Numbered from the stretch's first letter, positions 1-9,304 are shown. The stretch: DNA of 64,000 nucleotides from Galbibacter marinus (GCF_000300875.1 NZ_AMSG01000016.1:1-64000); one strand, 5' to 3'. Translations and numbers: made by a program. The notes: generated by a model from the sequence alone, not told the origin.

Positions 1-50
1 ATAGTAAAAACCCAGAAATTGTTCTTGATCCTTAAAAAGTCAACTTATCA

Positions 51-123
51 AGTTTTTGAGAGAAATTAGGTGTACATCTAGGTGTATCTACATCACATGT
101 AAGGTGTACATATCTCAAAAACT
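51..123. repeat. Inverted repeat enclosing three AGGTGTA repeats
   Basis: AGTTTTTGAGA (51-61) is matched by its exact reverse complement TCTCAAAAACT (113-123). Between the arms AGGTGTA occurs three times on the plus strand (68-74, 80-86, 102-108), two of them continuing as AGGTGTACAT. The element lies about 80 bases upstream of the MntA/HepT pair, as an operator of a toxin-antitoxin module would. A second short inverted repeat, CCAATTG/CAATTGG, lies at 134-160. A regulatory role is inferred from position only. Confidence 0.45.
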
Positions 124-202
124 GAATTGTATGCCAATTGTTCAACTTAAAATCAATTGGTTATGCATCAAAATTCATTAACAATCTTATTTTACTTACA
201 TC

Positions 203-499
203 GTGCAAGAATTAATTACACAAAGTCAAATAGATATCATTATTAATACCATGAAACCATTTAATCCAACTAAAATTGGGATTTTTGGTTCTGTGGCAAG
301 AAATGAAGCTACAGAGAATAGTGATATCGATATATTGTATTCTTTTAATTCTAAGTACTCCTTATTTGACTTAGCTGGACTTCAGATAAAACTACAGGAG
401 TTACTTAAGAAAAAAGTTGATTTGGTAGAATTTACAGCAATTCACCCAAGACTAAAGGAAAGAATTTTAACTGATGCCAAAATATTTTATGGAGCTTAA
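203..499 (+). CDS. MntA-like minimal nucleotidyltransferase (antitoxin of a HEPN/MNT pair)
   Basis: This 98-residue protein has the small nucleotidyltransferase fold. The signature GSX10DXD is exact: G29-S30, then ten residues, then D41-I-D43, with SDIDIL as the core. In characterised MntA/HepT modules the MNT protein transfers AMP to a tyrosine of the HEPN toxin and so neutralises it. Translation starts at GTG (203) and the end overlaps the start of the HepT-like gene by about ten bases, the usual arrangement for the pair. The metal-binding motif is intact, so the enzyme could be active. Its partner is frameshifted, so the module may be decaying or the frameshift may be a sequence error. Confidence 0.8.
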   Translation: MQELITQSQIDIIINTMKPFNPTKIGIFGSVARNEATENSDIDILYSFNSKYSLFDLAGLQIKLQELLKKKVDLVEFTAIHPRLKERILTDAKIFYGA

Positions 500-844
500 A
501 GAGAGGGATTTATTTAGATTAGCACATATTGAGGAATGTATTGACAAACTTCTTGAATTAGTAGAAAGATCCCATGATTTTAGGGCGTTTGAATTAAAGT
601 GGGTAGATCAAGATGCAATGATTCGGAATTTTGAAATAATTGGGGAAGCAGCTAACCATATTTCGACTACAACCAAAAATAAATACCCTGAAATTGAATG
701 GCATAAATTACGAGGCATGCGTAATTTCATGACCCATGAATTTTTAGAATAAAATTAGAAGTTATTTGGGATACAGCATTGAATGATATCCCTGTGCTTA
801 AAATGCAAATACAACAAATTATAAAGGATTTGGAAAAAGAGTAA
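489..844 (+). pseudogene. HepT-like HEPN-domain protein (DUF86), frameshifted near the C-terminus
   Basis: ATG at 489 is the preferred start; an in-frame ATG at 474 would extend the overlap with mntA. The first 85 residues match HepT, with the HEPN ribonuclease motif RX4H as R78-NFMT-H83. Translation then stops at 750-752. Beyond a run of five T (741-745), another frame carries the missing tail (KLEVIWDTALNDIPVLK and onward) and stops at 842-844. One extra T in that run would rejoin the two parts. The residue two after the motif histidine is Phe (HEF), where characterised HepT toxins carry the tyrosine that MntA modifies. The truncated product keeps the RNase motif but lacks the last helix. 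Confidence 0.75.
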
Positions 845-1338
845 TATCATATTTAGCCTATGAATAAAAATCACTTATTTATAGCTGTATGAAAGTATCG
901 AGTACATGGGGTTGTGAGCAGCACTTTTACTTTCCACCTTTCTCTGCATTGGAACTTACCAACCAAACAAGTTTTGTAATCGTATTAAGCCTAAGAATTG
1001 GGATCTATAACCTTTTGTTAATAAAGAGTAAGTTTTTGCCGTTAATCGAAGAATATTTGGTTTGAGCCCAAGAGAGGGTTTAATAAAATTCCAGTTTACA
1101 AAATAGATTGGCTTTTTGATTTTAGGGAAGGTCGAAAGGGCAGCTCTAATGTTTGTTCTTCTATAAATTTCAATTGTTTTATCGCAATTTTTTAACCCTT
1201 TAAGGATTCCCGTAAAGGCGTTTACAGTAATTCATATAGTTTTACCTACAGATTAATTAACAAGAAAATAAAATAAACCTAAATCTATTAAACATGAAAA
1301 TTACACAAGTTTATGGCTTTGCCGATGTGCTTAAAAAA
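845..1338. other. Non-coding stretch after the hepT-like gene
   Basis: I see no open reading frame with family resemblance here. The only structured part is a terminator-like hairpin at 1091-1116, listed separately. The last 100 bases are A-rich and probably hold the promoter and ribosome-binding region of the lipoprotein gene that follows. Confidence 0.5.
1091..1116 (+). terminator. Terminator-like hairpin, copy A
   Basis: CCAGTTTA, a CAAAA loop and TAGATTGG form an 8-base stem with two G-T pairs, followed by CTTTTT. It closely resembles the hairpin at 2198-2218. It lies 250 bases past hepT, so which transcript it ends is unclear. Confidence 0.45.
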
Positions 1339-2082
1339 ATGAATTACTTCTCTTTATCAACCTTCAGTTTCATTTTATTAATAAGCTGTAGTGACTCTGT
1401 TTCTGATGAATTTGAACAAGTTAATGGAGACGTAGTTGAAAAACAAATTGAAAAAATTACTGTTGTATCAGCCCAAGATGATACTACTCTTTATTTATAT
1501 TATGATGGCGAAGATCGTCTAAGTAGTATTTCCAATGGTCTAGAGGCCACAACATTTAATTATGAAGGCGATAAGTTATCCAATGTAGGTGGGGATGATA
1601 TGGATGCCTTTAATGTTGAAGAATTGTACAAATCCCCCTATGATGCTTTTGAAACTGGGCAAGTTTTAGAGTACGACGATAATGGGAACCCACACATAAT
1701 CCAACTATTAGAGGAAGATTATGATTATTACACCGATGAGGTTGAGGTCTTACAGTACACTGCTGAGATTACTTATGATGATGTTCATAATCCTTATTAT
1801 TACACATTACAGAGTGCAGGTATAATAGAGGTAATGGACAAGGTACAGCTAAATTTTAGTACTACACCACAAAGTTCTAAGGTTGTTAAGACGAGGTTAT
1901 TATTCCCAGTAAATAACCCATCCAAAATCGTTTATAAGAATCAGACTGGAATTCCACAATATCAAATTGAGATGGATTATACATATGATGATGATAACTA
2001 TCCAATTTCAGCATCAGTAACTAGAACTTCACTAACGCGAAACGAGACATTTAAATACTTTACAAGTTATACATACCGATAA
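1339..2082 (+). CDS. Hypothetical lipoprotein with YD-like repeats
   Basis: From ATG 1339 the product is 247 residues. It starts with a hydrophobic signal ending in a lipobox (LLISC, Cys17) followed by Ser-Asp, so it should be lipid-anchored and may be exported to the surface. The mature part is acidic and rich in Tyr and Asp, with recurring short units such as YYDGEDRL, FNYEGDKL, EYDDNGNP and MDYTYDDDNYP. These resemble the YD repeats of larger surface proteins and suggest a beta-rich fold. I do not recognise a family with a known function. An in-frame ATG at 1294 would add 15 residues before the signal peptide and is less likely. Terminator-like hairpins lie on both sides of the gene, which stands alone. 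Confidence 0.65.
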   Translation: MNYFSLSTFSFILLISCSDSVSDEFEQVNGDVVEKQIEKITVVSAQDDTTLYLYYDGEDRLSSISNGLEATTFNYEGDKLSNVGGDDMDAFNVEELYKSPYDAFETGQVLEYDDNGNPHIIQLLEEDYDYYTDEVEVLQYTAEITYDDVHNPYYYTLQSAGIIEVMDKVQLNFSTTPQSSKVVKTRLLFPVNNPSKIVYKNQTGIPQYQIEMDYTYDDDNYPISASVTRTSLTRNETFKYFTSYTYR

Positions 2083-2196
2083 ATACGCTTAGATCAAAGA
2101 AACCTGGTTTATATAATTTATAATCTGTGTGTTACTTTTTTTCAGAGAACTGTATTTTTAAATCCTAAACTTGGTTGGAATTCAAGAACGGGTAAA

Positions 2197-2227
2197 TCCA
2201 GTCTACAAAATAGGCTGGATTTTTTTT
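2197..2227 (+). terminator. Rho-independent terminator after the lipoprotein gene, copy B
   Basis: CCAGTCTA, CAAAA and TAGGCTGG form an 8-base stem (one G-T pair) followed by A and a long T run. It shares loop and most stem bases with copy A at 1091-1116. Confidence 0.75.
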
Positions 2228-2257
2228 CGTATTGCTTAAAAGGATATTGTTTGATTA

Positions 2258-3889
2258 CTAGTTTATGAATCCTGCTAGAGCATAAACTAATGCTGCTTGC
2301 CAGTTGATAGCTATTTCGTTATGACTGTAAGATTCCTCCTTATCAACCCAATCCGTAGCTGAGTGGCCTCCTCCTATTAAATAACCTGGCCAAGGGGCTT
2401 TGATGGAATCGGCACCTGAACGACGATCATGTGGATGTAATGGTGGGTTTTCTCCTAAACCAGTCACATAGGATCTACTGTAGTAATTGTTTCCAAAAAG
2501 ATGATCCACAATACCAATAGAAGCTTCTATATAATCCTTGTTAGGCTTCAAACGATTTGCTACCTGTAAATTAATCGTTTGACGGGCGACAGTGCCGTTG
2601 CAACCCCAAAAATATGTTCCTCCTAGAGCACGAGCATAAACATCGGAATTAGCCATTTCAACTAGTTTGTCCCCAATTTCAATAGTGTTCTTCTTTATAG
2701 ATTTTTGAACTTTAGTATTTTTCCCTTTTCTATTAGAGAGGACATAGGTGAACATTCCTAGATTCGAAACATTTCCCCAATCCCAGTTTTCTTCGATCTT
2801 AAAATTTAATTCCTTAGCTCTTTTTTCAAAGTCTTTTAGAGCGATTATATCACCTGTAGTTTCCCACATTTCTGCAGCTGCCCATAATCGGTCGTCCGTA
2901 TCACTTGTTTGGTATCCGCCAGTTTTAAAATCACCTTGCACAAAGCCTTTATCATCAAGGTTATTGCGTAAAAAATTATAACTTAACCATGCGGCATCCA
3001 AACATTGTTTGGCGTAGATAGGATCATATGGTTGAAAATATCGAGCAGCCATTGCCATCATTGCTACAAAATCTGCGGTGGCAGCAGAACTCCATTGTGT
3101 AAAATATCTTTTTTCATGGTCCTTGTCAGGCATTATAAATGGTGAAAAATTCAATCGAGTTAGCTTGTGTGAGACCCTTCCAGAGCCATCAGGATATTGC
3201 ATTTTTAAAACCCAGTCAGTTTCCCATTTAATTTCTTCTAGAAAAGCAGGAAGTTTCGAGCTTGACCTTGGAATTTCTAAATCCAATTTTTCAATTTGAG
3301 GTTTAAAATGATCCCAGGCCTTAAAAAGCACACCCACTGTGATACCAGCGTTAACGGTGTATTTTCCATAATCGCCCGCGTCATGCCACCCTTTAGTGCC
3401 ATCGCGTTTAACTTCTTTGTTTCCTATATAGTCTTCATAGCCATCTTCTAAGTGACATATGTTTTGATGATAGTTATTTCCTTTAAAAGTCCCCTTGACT
3501 TCCGTTCCACAACGCCATAGATAAAACCCTCTTATACTCGTTTTTGCTGCAAAATTAAAAGCATCAGAAGCAATGTGAAATGGTTTTGATTTACCAACAC
3601 CTTCTATTTCAAGAATATATTCTCCTTGTGTATTGAATTTTGAAAAATCAAGATTCCAGACCTTTTGATTCACATCTTTTTGATAGGTTGGACCTGTTGC
3701 TTTTCCTGTATATACCACTTCTCCATCGGTATTTAAAATATTAAAGGCCTCACAAGGCATCGATACTGAAGCAGTCTTTTTTAAATCAGGAAGAAAACCA
3801 AGGGAATTCAGGTGGATGTTTTTAGTCTGTGCGCTAATTGAAAGAATTGATATAAAAGCTATAGTAATTAGTGTGATTTGTCTCAGCAT
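2258..3889 (-). CDS. Glycoside hydrolase family 9 (endoglucanase-type)
   Basis: The 543-residue protein has a signal peptide ending near SISAQ (about residue 21), an N-terminal Ig-like CelD_N-type domain (about 22-105) and a GH9 (alpha/alpha)6 catalytic domain. The GH9 signature GWHDAGDYGKY contains D170 and D173, the pair that holds the catalytic water. The C-terminal motif SHNEIAINW supplies the acid E525. The family acts on beta-1,4-glucans and related beta-glucosides by inversion of configuration. It should act in the periplasm or outside the cell. No SusC/D genes sit next to it and it is transcribed alone, away from leuS. Substrate cannot be decided from sequence; cellulose, mixed-linkage glucan or glucosamine oligomers are all handled by GH9 members. 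Confidence 0.85.
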   Translation of the reverse strand: MLRQITLITIAFISILSISAQTKNIHLNSLGFLPDLKKTASVSMPCEAFNILNTDGEVVYTGKATGPTYQKDVNQKVWNLDFSKFNTQGEYILEIEGVGKSKPFHIASDAFNFAAKTSIRGFYLWRCGTEVKGTFKGNNYHQNICHLEDGYEDYIGNKEVKRDGTKGWHDAGDYGKYTVNAGITVGVLFKAWDHFKPQIEKLDLEIPRSSSKLPAFLEEIKWETDWVLKMQYPDGSGRVSHKLTRLNFSPFIMPDKDHEKRYFTQWSSAATADFVAMMAMAARYFQPYDPIYAKQCLDAAWLSYNFLRNNLDDKGFVQGDFKTGGYQTSDTDDRLWAAAEMWETTGDIIALKDFEKRAKELNFKIEENWDWGNVSNLGMFTYVLSNRKGKNTKVQKSIKKNTIEIGDKLVEMANSDVYARALGGTYFWGCNGTVARQTINLQVANRLKPNKDYIEASIGIVDHLFGNNYYSRSYVTGLGENPPLHPHDRRSGADSIKAPWPGYLIGGGHSATDWVDKEESYSHNEIAINWQAALVYALAGFIN

Positions 3890-4208
3890 TATTTGAAATT
3901 GGTTGGTTTAATTGACCAAAATACAAAAAACAAAGCTGTCATTACTCGGAATTATTGCTAATTTCTTTAATTGTGAGAAAAGTCCACAATATCCTTTCTG
4001 ATAACAAAAAAGCTGTTTACCTCAAATTTGTCACAACAGCTAATTAATGAAGTAATACTAAAGCTAAGATTCTTTTTTTATCGGTTAGTTTTAATGCTTT
4101 TTATTAATTCTGTGGCTTTTACAGGTTTACTTTACTATTACTTTCCTCTTTCGTTGAAGAAGCTTATTTTTGCCCATTCGATAACGATTTTTGAAACAGT
4201 AGTATATA
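3890..4208. other. Divergent intergenic region between the GH9 gene and leuS
   Basis: This stretch should hold both divergent promoters. TATTTTTG at 4165-4172 fits the Bacteroidota -7 element for leuS and would give a leader of about 30 bases. AGCTGTT (4011-4017) pairs with AACAGCT (4035-4041), with six A upstream on the plus strand, so read on the minus strand it looks like a terminator pointing toward the GH9 gene. A hydrophobic 66-codon frame starting at TTG 4028 is not convincing as a gene. Confidence 0.4.
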
Positions 4209-7034
4209 ATGAAGTACAATTTCAATAATATTGAGGCCAAGTGGCAAAAATATTGGGCAGAAAACGGCACCTTTAAAGCAGATAATTCAAGTGATAAACC
4301 AAAGTACTATGTGCTTGATATGTTCCCTTACCCATCTGGAGCTGGCCTACATGTTGGTCACCCATTAGGTTATATTGCAAGTGATATTTATGCCAGATAC
4401 AAAAGACATAAGGGGTTTAATGTACTTCACCCCATGGGTTATGATAGCTTTGGATTACCTGCAGAGCAATACGCTATTCAAACTGGTCAACATCCGTCAA
4501 TTACCACTCGAACTAATATAAATAGGTATCGAGAACAATTGGATAAAATAGGCTTTTCATTTGACTGGAGTAGAGAAGTAAGAACTTCCAGCCCTGAGTA
4601 TTACAAATGGACACAGTGGATTTTTACAGAGTTGTTTGATTCTTGGTATAATTTACAAACTGATAAGGCAGAAAAAATCGAGGGTTTAATTTCAAAATTT
4701 AAAACCTCAGGTACTGCTGAAGTAAGTGCAGTTTGTGATGAAGATGCTAATTCCTTTACTGCAGAGCAATGGAATAGTTTTACCGAGCAAGAGCAAGAAA
4801 AAATATTACTACAGTACAGACTGACCTATTTGGCGGAAACTGAAGTAAACTGGTGCGCAGCTCTAGGTACTGTTTTGGCAAATGATGAAATTGTAAATGG
4901 GGTTTCAGAGCGTGGAGGTCATCCTGTAGTACGTAAAAAAATGATGCAATGGAGTATGAGGATTTCAGCTTATGCAGATCGACTACTTCAAGGCTTAGAT
5001 AGAATTGATTGGCCTGAGCCATTAAAAGAAATTCAGCGAAACTGGATTGGAAAGTCAGTGGGTGCTCAGGTTCGATTTAACGTATTGTCAGACCAAACGA
5101 AAGACGATGATTATATAGAGGTCTTTACAACTAGACCTGATACCATTTTCGGGGTGTCATTTATGACCCTAGCGCCAGAACATCCATTAGTTGATAAAAT
5201 CACTACCGCAGCTCAAAAACAGGCGGTGCATGATTATGTAAAAGCGACTGCAAAACGTAGTGAAAGAGAACGTATGGCTGATGTTAAAAATATTAGTGGA
5301 GTTTTCACTGGGGCGTATGCTGAACATCCTTTTACTAAGAAACCAGTGCCAATTTGGATTGGTGATTATGTACTTGCAGGATATGGTACAGGTGCTGTTA
5401 TGGCGGTGCCTTGTGGTGACAGTCGTGATTACGATTTTGCGAAACATTTTGGATTAGAAATTCCCAATATTTTTGAAGGTGTTGATATTAGTGAACAGGC
5501 CTATTCAAGCAAAGATAATTGTAAGATAGCCAATAGCGACTTTTTGAATGGTCTCGATTATAAACAAGGCACAACTAAAGTGATTGCTGCTCTTGAGGAA
5601 TTAAATCAGGGATATGGAAAGGTAAACTTTAGGCTTAGAGATGCTGTGTTCTCTAGACAACGATATTGGGGAGAACCATTTCCTGTATACTATGTGAATG
5701 AACTTCCTAAAATGATTGACAAGCAGCATCTACCAATTGAACTTCCAGAGGTTGAAAAATACTTACCAACTGAAACGGGTGAGCCACCTTTAGGTAATGC
5801 AAACTCTTGGGCTTGGGACACCGAAAGAAATGAAGTTGTTGGCAACGATAAAATTGATAATCAGTCAGTTTTTCCATTGGAGCTCAATACAATGCCTGGT
5901 TGGGCAGGAAGTTCGTGGTATTTTAACCGTTATATGGACCCAATTAATGCAAATGAGTTTGCTAGTGAAGATTCGTTAAATTATTGGCAGGATGTCGATT
6001 TATACATTGGGGGTAGTGAGCATGCAACAGGTCATTTATTGTATGCACGGTTTTGGCAGAAATTTTTGTTCGATAGAGGGAGGTTGGCAGTAGATGAATT
6101 TGCTAAAAAGCTTATTAACCAAGGAATGATCCTTGGAACGAGCGCTTTTGTATATCGATTAGAAGGTGAAAACACCTTTGTTTCTAAAAATTTAATATCC
6201 GATAAATCGGTTACACCAATACACGTAGATGTTTCTTTTGTAAACACTTCAGAAGAACTGGATTTGGAGGCCTTTAAAAATTGGAGACCAGAGTTCAAAG
6301 ATGCTCAGTTTATTCTCGAAGACGGAAAATACGTAGTGGGTAGAGAGGTAGAGAAAATGTCTAAATCCAAATACAATGTTGTTAATCCAGATGATATTTG
6401 TGAAAATTATGGAGCTGATACACTTCGAATGTATGAAATGTTTTTGGGACCACTTGAGCAGGCAAAACCTTGGAATACTGCTGGGATAACAGGTGTTCAT
6501 GGATTTTTGAAAAAACTGTGGAAATTGTATTTCGATGATAATGGTATCCAAGTTACTGACCAAGATCCTAGCGCTGAGAGTTTAAAAACCCTTCATAAAA
6601 CAATTAGAAAAGTGGAGGAAGATATTGAAAACTTTTCATTTAACACCAGTGTATCAACATTTATGATTTGTGTCAATGAATTAAGTGCACAAAAATGCAA
6701 TAGTAAATCTATTTTGGAACCACTGGCAATTCTAATTTCTCCTTATGCACCTCATATCGCAGAGGAGCTTTGGGCAGGTCTTGGGTACAACAATTCAATT
6801 TCAACGGCTGAATTTCCTGTATTTAATCAGGAACATTTGGTGGAAAGTACAAAGACCTATCCAATTTCTTTTAATGGTAAAATGAGATTCACCTTAGATT
6901 TACCCATGGATTTGAGTAAAGAGGAAATTGAAAAAATTGTAATGGATCACGAAAAAACCAAAACACAATTGGAAGGTAGAATTCCTAAGAAGGTTATTGT
7001 AGTGCCTGGTAAGATTGTAAATATTGTAGGCTGA
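4209..7034 (+). CDS. leuS: Leucyl-tRNA synthetase
   Basis: This is a class Ia aminoacyl-tRNA synthetase of 941 residues that attaches leucine to tRNA-Leu in the cytoplasm. The HIGH-type motif is HVGH at 48-51 within PSGAGLHVGHPLGY, and the second signature is KMSKS at 716-720. Between them lies the CP1 editing domain with the TTRPDT block that binds mischarged tRNA. The anticodon-binding domain follows KMSKS, and the tail ends in KVIVVPGKIVNIV. The length is typical for Bacteroidota LeuRS, which carry extra segments relative to the 860-residue E. coli enzyme. It stands alone and is followed by a strong terminator. Confidence 0.97.
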   Translation: MKYNFNNIEAKWQKYWAENGTFKADNSSDKPKYYVLDMFPYPSGAGLHVGHPLGYIASDIYARYKRHKGFNVLHPMGYDSFGLPAEQYAIQTGQHPSITTRTNINRYREQLDKIGFSFDWSREVRTSSPEYYKWTQWIFTELFDSWYNLQTDKAEKIEGLISKFKTSGTAEVSAVCDEDANSFTAEQWNSFTEQEQEKILLQYRLTYLAETEVNWCAALGTVLANDEIVNGVSERGGHPVVRKKMMQWSMRISAYADRLLQGLDRIDWPEPLKEIQRNWIGKSVGAQVRFNVLSDQTKDDDYIEVFTTRPDTIFGVSFMTLAPEHPLVDKITTAAQKQAVHDYVKATAKRSERERMADVKNISGVFTGAYAEHPFTKKPVPIWIGDYVLAGYGTGAVMAVPCGDSRDYDFAKHFGLEIPNIFEGVDISEQAYSSKDNCKIANSDFLNGLDYKQGTTKVIAALEELNQGYGKVNFRLRDAVFSRQRYWGEPFPVYYVNELPKMIDKQHLPIELPEVEKYLPTETGEPPLGNANSWAWDTERNEVVGNDKIDNQSVFPLELNTMPGWAGSSWYFNRYMDPINANEFASEDSLNYWQDVDLYIGGSEHATGHLLYARFWQKFLFDRGRLAVDEFAKKLINQGMILGTSAFVYRLEGENTFVSKNLISDKSVTPIHVDVSFVNTSEELDLEAFKNWRPEFKDAQFILEDGKYVVGREVEKMSKSKYNVVNPDDICENYGADTLRMYEMFLGPLEQAKPWNTAGITGVHGFLKKLWKLYFDDNGIQVTDQDPSAESLKTLHKTIRKVEEDIENFSFNTSVSTFMICVNELSAQKCNSKSILEPLAILISPYAPHIAEELWAGLGYNNSISTAEFPVFNQEHLVESTKTYPISFNGKMRFTLDLPMDLSKEEIEKIVMDHEKTKTQLEGRIPKKVIVVPGKIVNIVG

Positions 7035-7088
7035 TCACTTAATATCTATAGATTACAAATATTATACTGACGGAAAGTCATAGTGTTA

Positions 7089-7116
7089 AAACCTCGCTAA
7101 TGTTGGCGAGGTTTTT
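7089..7116 (+). terminator. Rho-independent terminator of leuS
   Basis: AACCTCGC and GCGAGGTT form an 8-base perfect stem around TAATGTTG, followed by TTT. Confidence 0.85.
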
Positions 7117-7156
7117 GTATATTTAGTTGTAGATTTACTTTTTAAAAAGAAAGCAA

Positions 7157-7849
7157 ATGGGAATAGGTTATTGGATTATAATCGGAGGAATTGCACTTAT
7201 CAGTATGTTGGTGAGTTCCAAGTTAAAAAACAAGTTTAAGTATTATTCTAAGGTTCACCTTAGAAATGGAATGAGTGGTGCAGAGATTGCAAGAAAAATG
7301 CTCAATGACAATGGGATTTTTGATGTACAGGTCATCTCCACTCCTGGAATGTTAACAGATCACTACAATCCTGTAAAGAAAACCGTTAATTTAAGTGAAG
7401 GCGTTTACAACCAAAGAAATGCTGCGGCTGCTGCGGTTGCTGCACACGAATGTGGACATGCTGTTCAGCACGCTCAAGGTTACGAGTGGTTACAAATGCG
7501 TTCAAAATTGGTTCCTGTAGTAAGCGTAGCTTCAGGAATGTCAGTATGGGTAATTTTTGGTGGACTTGTATTAGGGGCAACTACGCAATTTGGTTTTACC
7601 GTTGCCGTAATTGGCTTAATCATGTTTGCCTTTGGTACGTTGTTTAGTTTTATCACTTTGCCTGTGGAGTACGATGCAAGTAATAGAGCATTGGCATGGT
7701 TAAAAACTAAAAATATAGTAAGTCCAGAAGAATATAAAGGAGCAGAAGACTCTTTGAAATGGGCAGCAAGAACATATGTTGTGGCCGCTATCGGGTCTTT
7801 AGCAACCCTATTATACTTCGCAATGCAAGTTTTCGGAGGAAGAGACTAA
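7157..7849 (+). CDS. YugP-type membrane zinc metallopeptidase
   Basis: The 230-residue protein belongs to the putative neutral zinc peptidase family of B. subtilis YugP. It has an N-terminal membrane segment (about 5-20), the zincin motif HECGH at 97-101, and further membrane segments (about 120-140, 145-165 and 208-225). The conserved block LPVEYDASNRAL supplies the likely third metal ligand. The family is widespread but its substrate is unknown. The stop lies only three bases from the end of the convergent hemW gene, and no terminator is visible between them. Confidence 0.88.
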   Translation: MGIGYWIIIGGIALISMLVSSKLKNKFKYYSKVHLRNGMSGAEIARKMLNDNGIFDVQVISTPGMLTDHYNPVKKTVNLSEGVYNQRNAAAAAVAAHECGHAVQHAQGYEWLQMRSKLVPVVSVASGMSVWVIFGGLVLGATTQFGFTVAVIGLIMFAFGTLFSFITLPVEYDASNRALAWLKTKNIVSPEEYKGAEDSLKWAARTYVVAAIGSLATLLYFAMQVFGGRD

Positions 7850-7852
7850 AGT

Positions 7853-8983
7853 TTAATCAACAAAAAATAAATCTGAAGCAATTCCATCGGTTAAAAATTT
7901 GCCCTTTGGAGTTGCTTTTATGATTTTAGAATCCAGGTCGATAGTAAGTAACCCGTTATCAATATACTTCTTTGACTGAGTGAGTAAATACTGCTGATAC
8001 TGATCTGTGAATTCATTTTCAATCATAGTTAAAGAGACTCCCCACATAGTGCGTAATCCAGTCATAATTGCTTCATTATAACGATCAGCCATAGTGAGAG
8101 TTTCTACCTCTGCAGGAATCGTATCGTTTTCAAGTGACTTTATGTATAAAGTATTGTTATTGATATTCCAGCTTCTGTTTTTACCGTCATAACTATGAGC
8201 TGAAGGTCCAATACCTAAATATTTTTTTCCAAGCCAATAGGCCGTATTGTTTTTGGAAAAATAACCTGGTTTTCCAAAATTCGATAGCTCATAATGAATA
8301 TATCCCCGTGATGTTAACTGCTCTATAAGTATTTCAAAATGCGACGCAGCAAGAGCGTCGTCTACATTGGGAATTTGGCCAGACCTTATACGAGAAGCTA
8401 AAGCAGTTTTTGGCTCAATGGTTAAGGCGTAGCTCGATATATGAGGGATGTTAAAGTCAAGAACAGTCTGTATGTTTTCACGCCATCTATCCATAGTCAT
8501 ATGTTGAACTCCGTAGATTAAATCTATGGAAATATTCTTAAAATGTTTCGTGGCAATTTCCAGGCAATGTATGCTTTCTTCAGCGCTATGAGCGCGGTTC
8601 ATAAGTTTTAGATCTTGATTGTAAAATGACTGTATTCCAATGCTTAATCTGTTAATACCTATGCTTTTTAACGATGTGATTTTCTGTTCATCAAGATCAT
8701 CTGGATTGGCCTCTAGTGTAATTTCAGGTAATGGGGTTACGGTATAATGCTTGTAAATTTCATGTATCAAAAATTCAATTTGATGTGCAGGTAAAAGACT
8801 AGGGGTCCCTCCTCCAAAATAAATCGTATCTATTGTATGATCAAAAGCTTCCTTACGAAGTTTGATTTCCTTTGCAAGGGCATCCACAAGCGTGTCTTTC
8901 TTTTTAAGAGAAGTTGAAAAGTGGAAGTCACAATAGGAGCATGCTTGTTTACAAAAAGGAATATGAATGTAGATACCTGCCAT
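7853..8983 (-). CDS. hemW: Radical SAM haem chaperone HemW
   Basis: The 376-residue protein starts MAGIYIHIPFC and carries the radical SAM motif CX3CX2C as C11, C15 and C18, then GGGTPSLL. The C-terminal HemN-type domain follows. HemW proteins resemble coproporphyrinogen III dehydrogenase but bind haem and deliver it to respiratory enzymes; older annotations call them HemN. The length matches HemW (about 375-380) rather than true HemN (about 455). The gene converges on the YugP-type gene. Confidence 0.92.
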   Translation of the reverse strand: MAGIYIHIPFCKQACSYCDFHFSTSLKKKDTLVDALAKEIKLRKEAFDHTIDTIYFGGGTPSLLPAHQIEFLIHEIYKHYTVTPLPEITLEANPDDLDEQKITSLKSIGINRLSIGIQSFYNQDLKLMNRAHSAEESIHCLEIATKHFKNISIDLIYGVQHMTMDRWRENIQTVLDFNIPHISSYALTIEPKTALASRIRSGQIPNVDDALAASHFEILIEQLTSRGYIHYELSNFGKPGYFSKNNTAYWLGKKYLGIGPSAHSYDGKNRSWNINNNTLYIKSLENDTIPAEVETLTMADRYNEAIMTGLRTMWGVSLTMIENEFTDQYQQYLLTQSKKYIDNGLLTIDLDSKIIKATPKGKFLTDGIASDLFFVD

Positions 8984-9304
8984 TGGGCAAATATACGGGA
9001 ATTCAAAGACCGAAGCCTACTTTTACTCATGTGTATTTTGAAGGTTAATTATTAATGGGCAGTGAATTTATGTCATAAGGTCCCCATCATATTGAATAAA
9101 ATACGCTTAAAAACACATATAAATTTAAACTTACACTTTAAAATAAGAGTAAAAATCAATTGTACATATTTGAATTGGTTGAAACAAAAATCACCTCCAT
9201 ATCTCCAATGCTTAAATAGATTTAGGGTGTAATTTGTTTTACTCGACTGGGTTTAGTAAAATGATTCCGTAGATATAGGTGCTAGAAGGTTTTCTTTTTT
9301 ACTA
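8984..9304. other. Intergenic stretch upstream of hemW
   Basis: This AT-rich stretch has stops in all frames. I see no family resemblance, no RNA gene and no repeat. It borders the decayed lipoprotein gene that follows. Confidence 0.5.

Noticed and set aside
4028-4228. Hydrophobic 66-codon frame starting with TTG before leuS
   Set aside because: It overlaps the leuS start, has no ribosome-binding context, and its composition reflects AT-rich DNA. The leuS promoter lies inside it.
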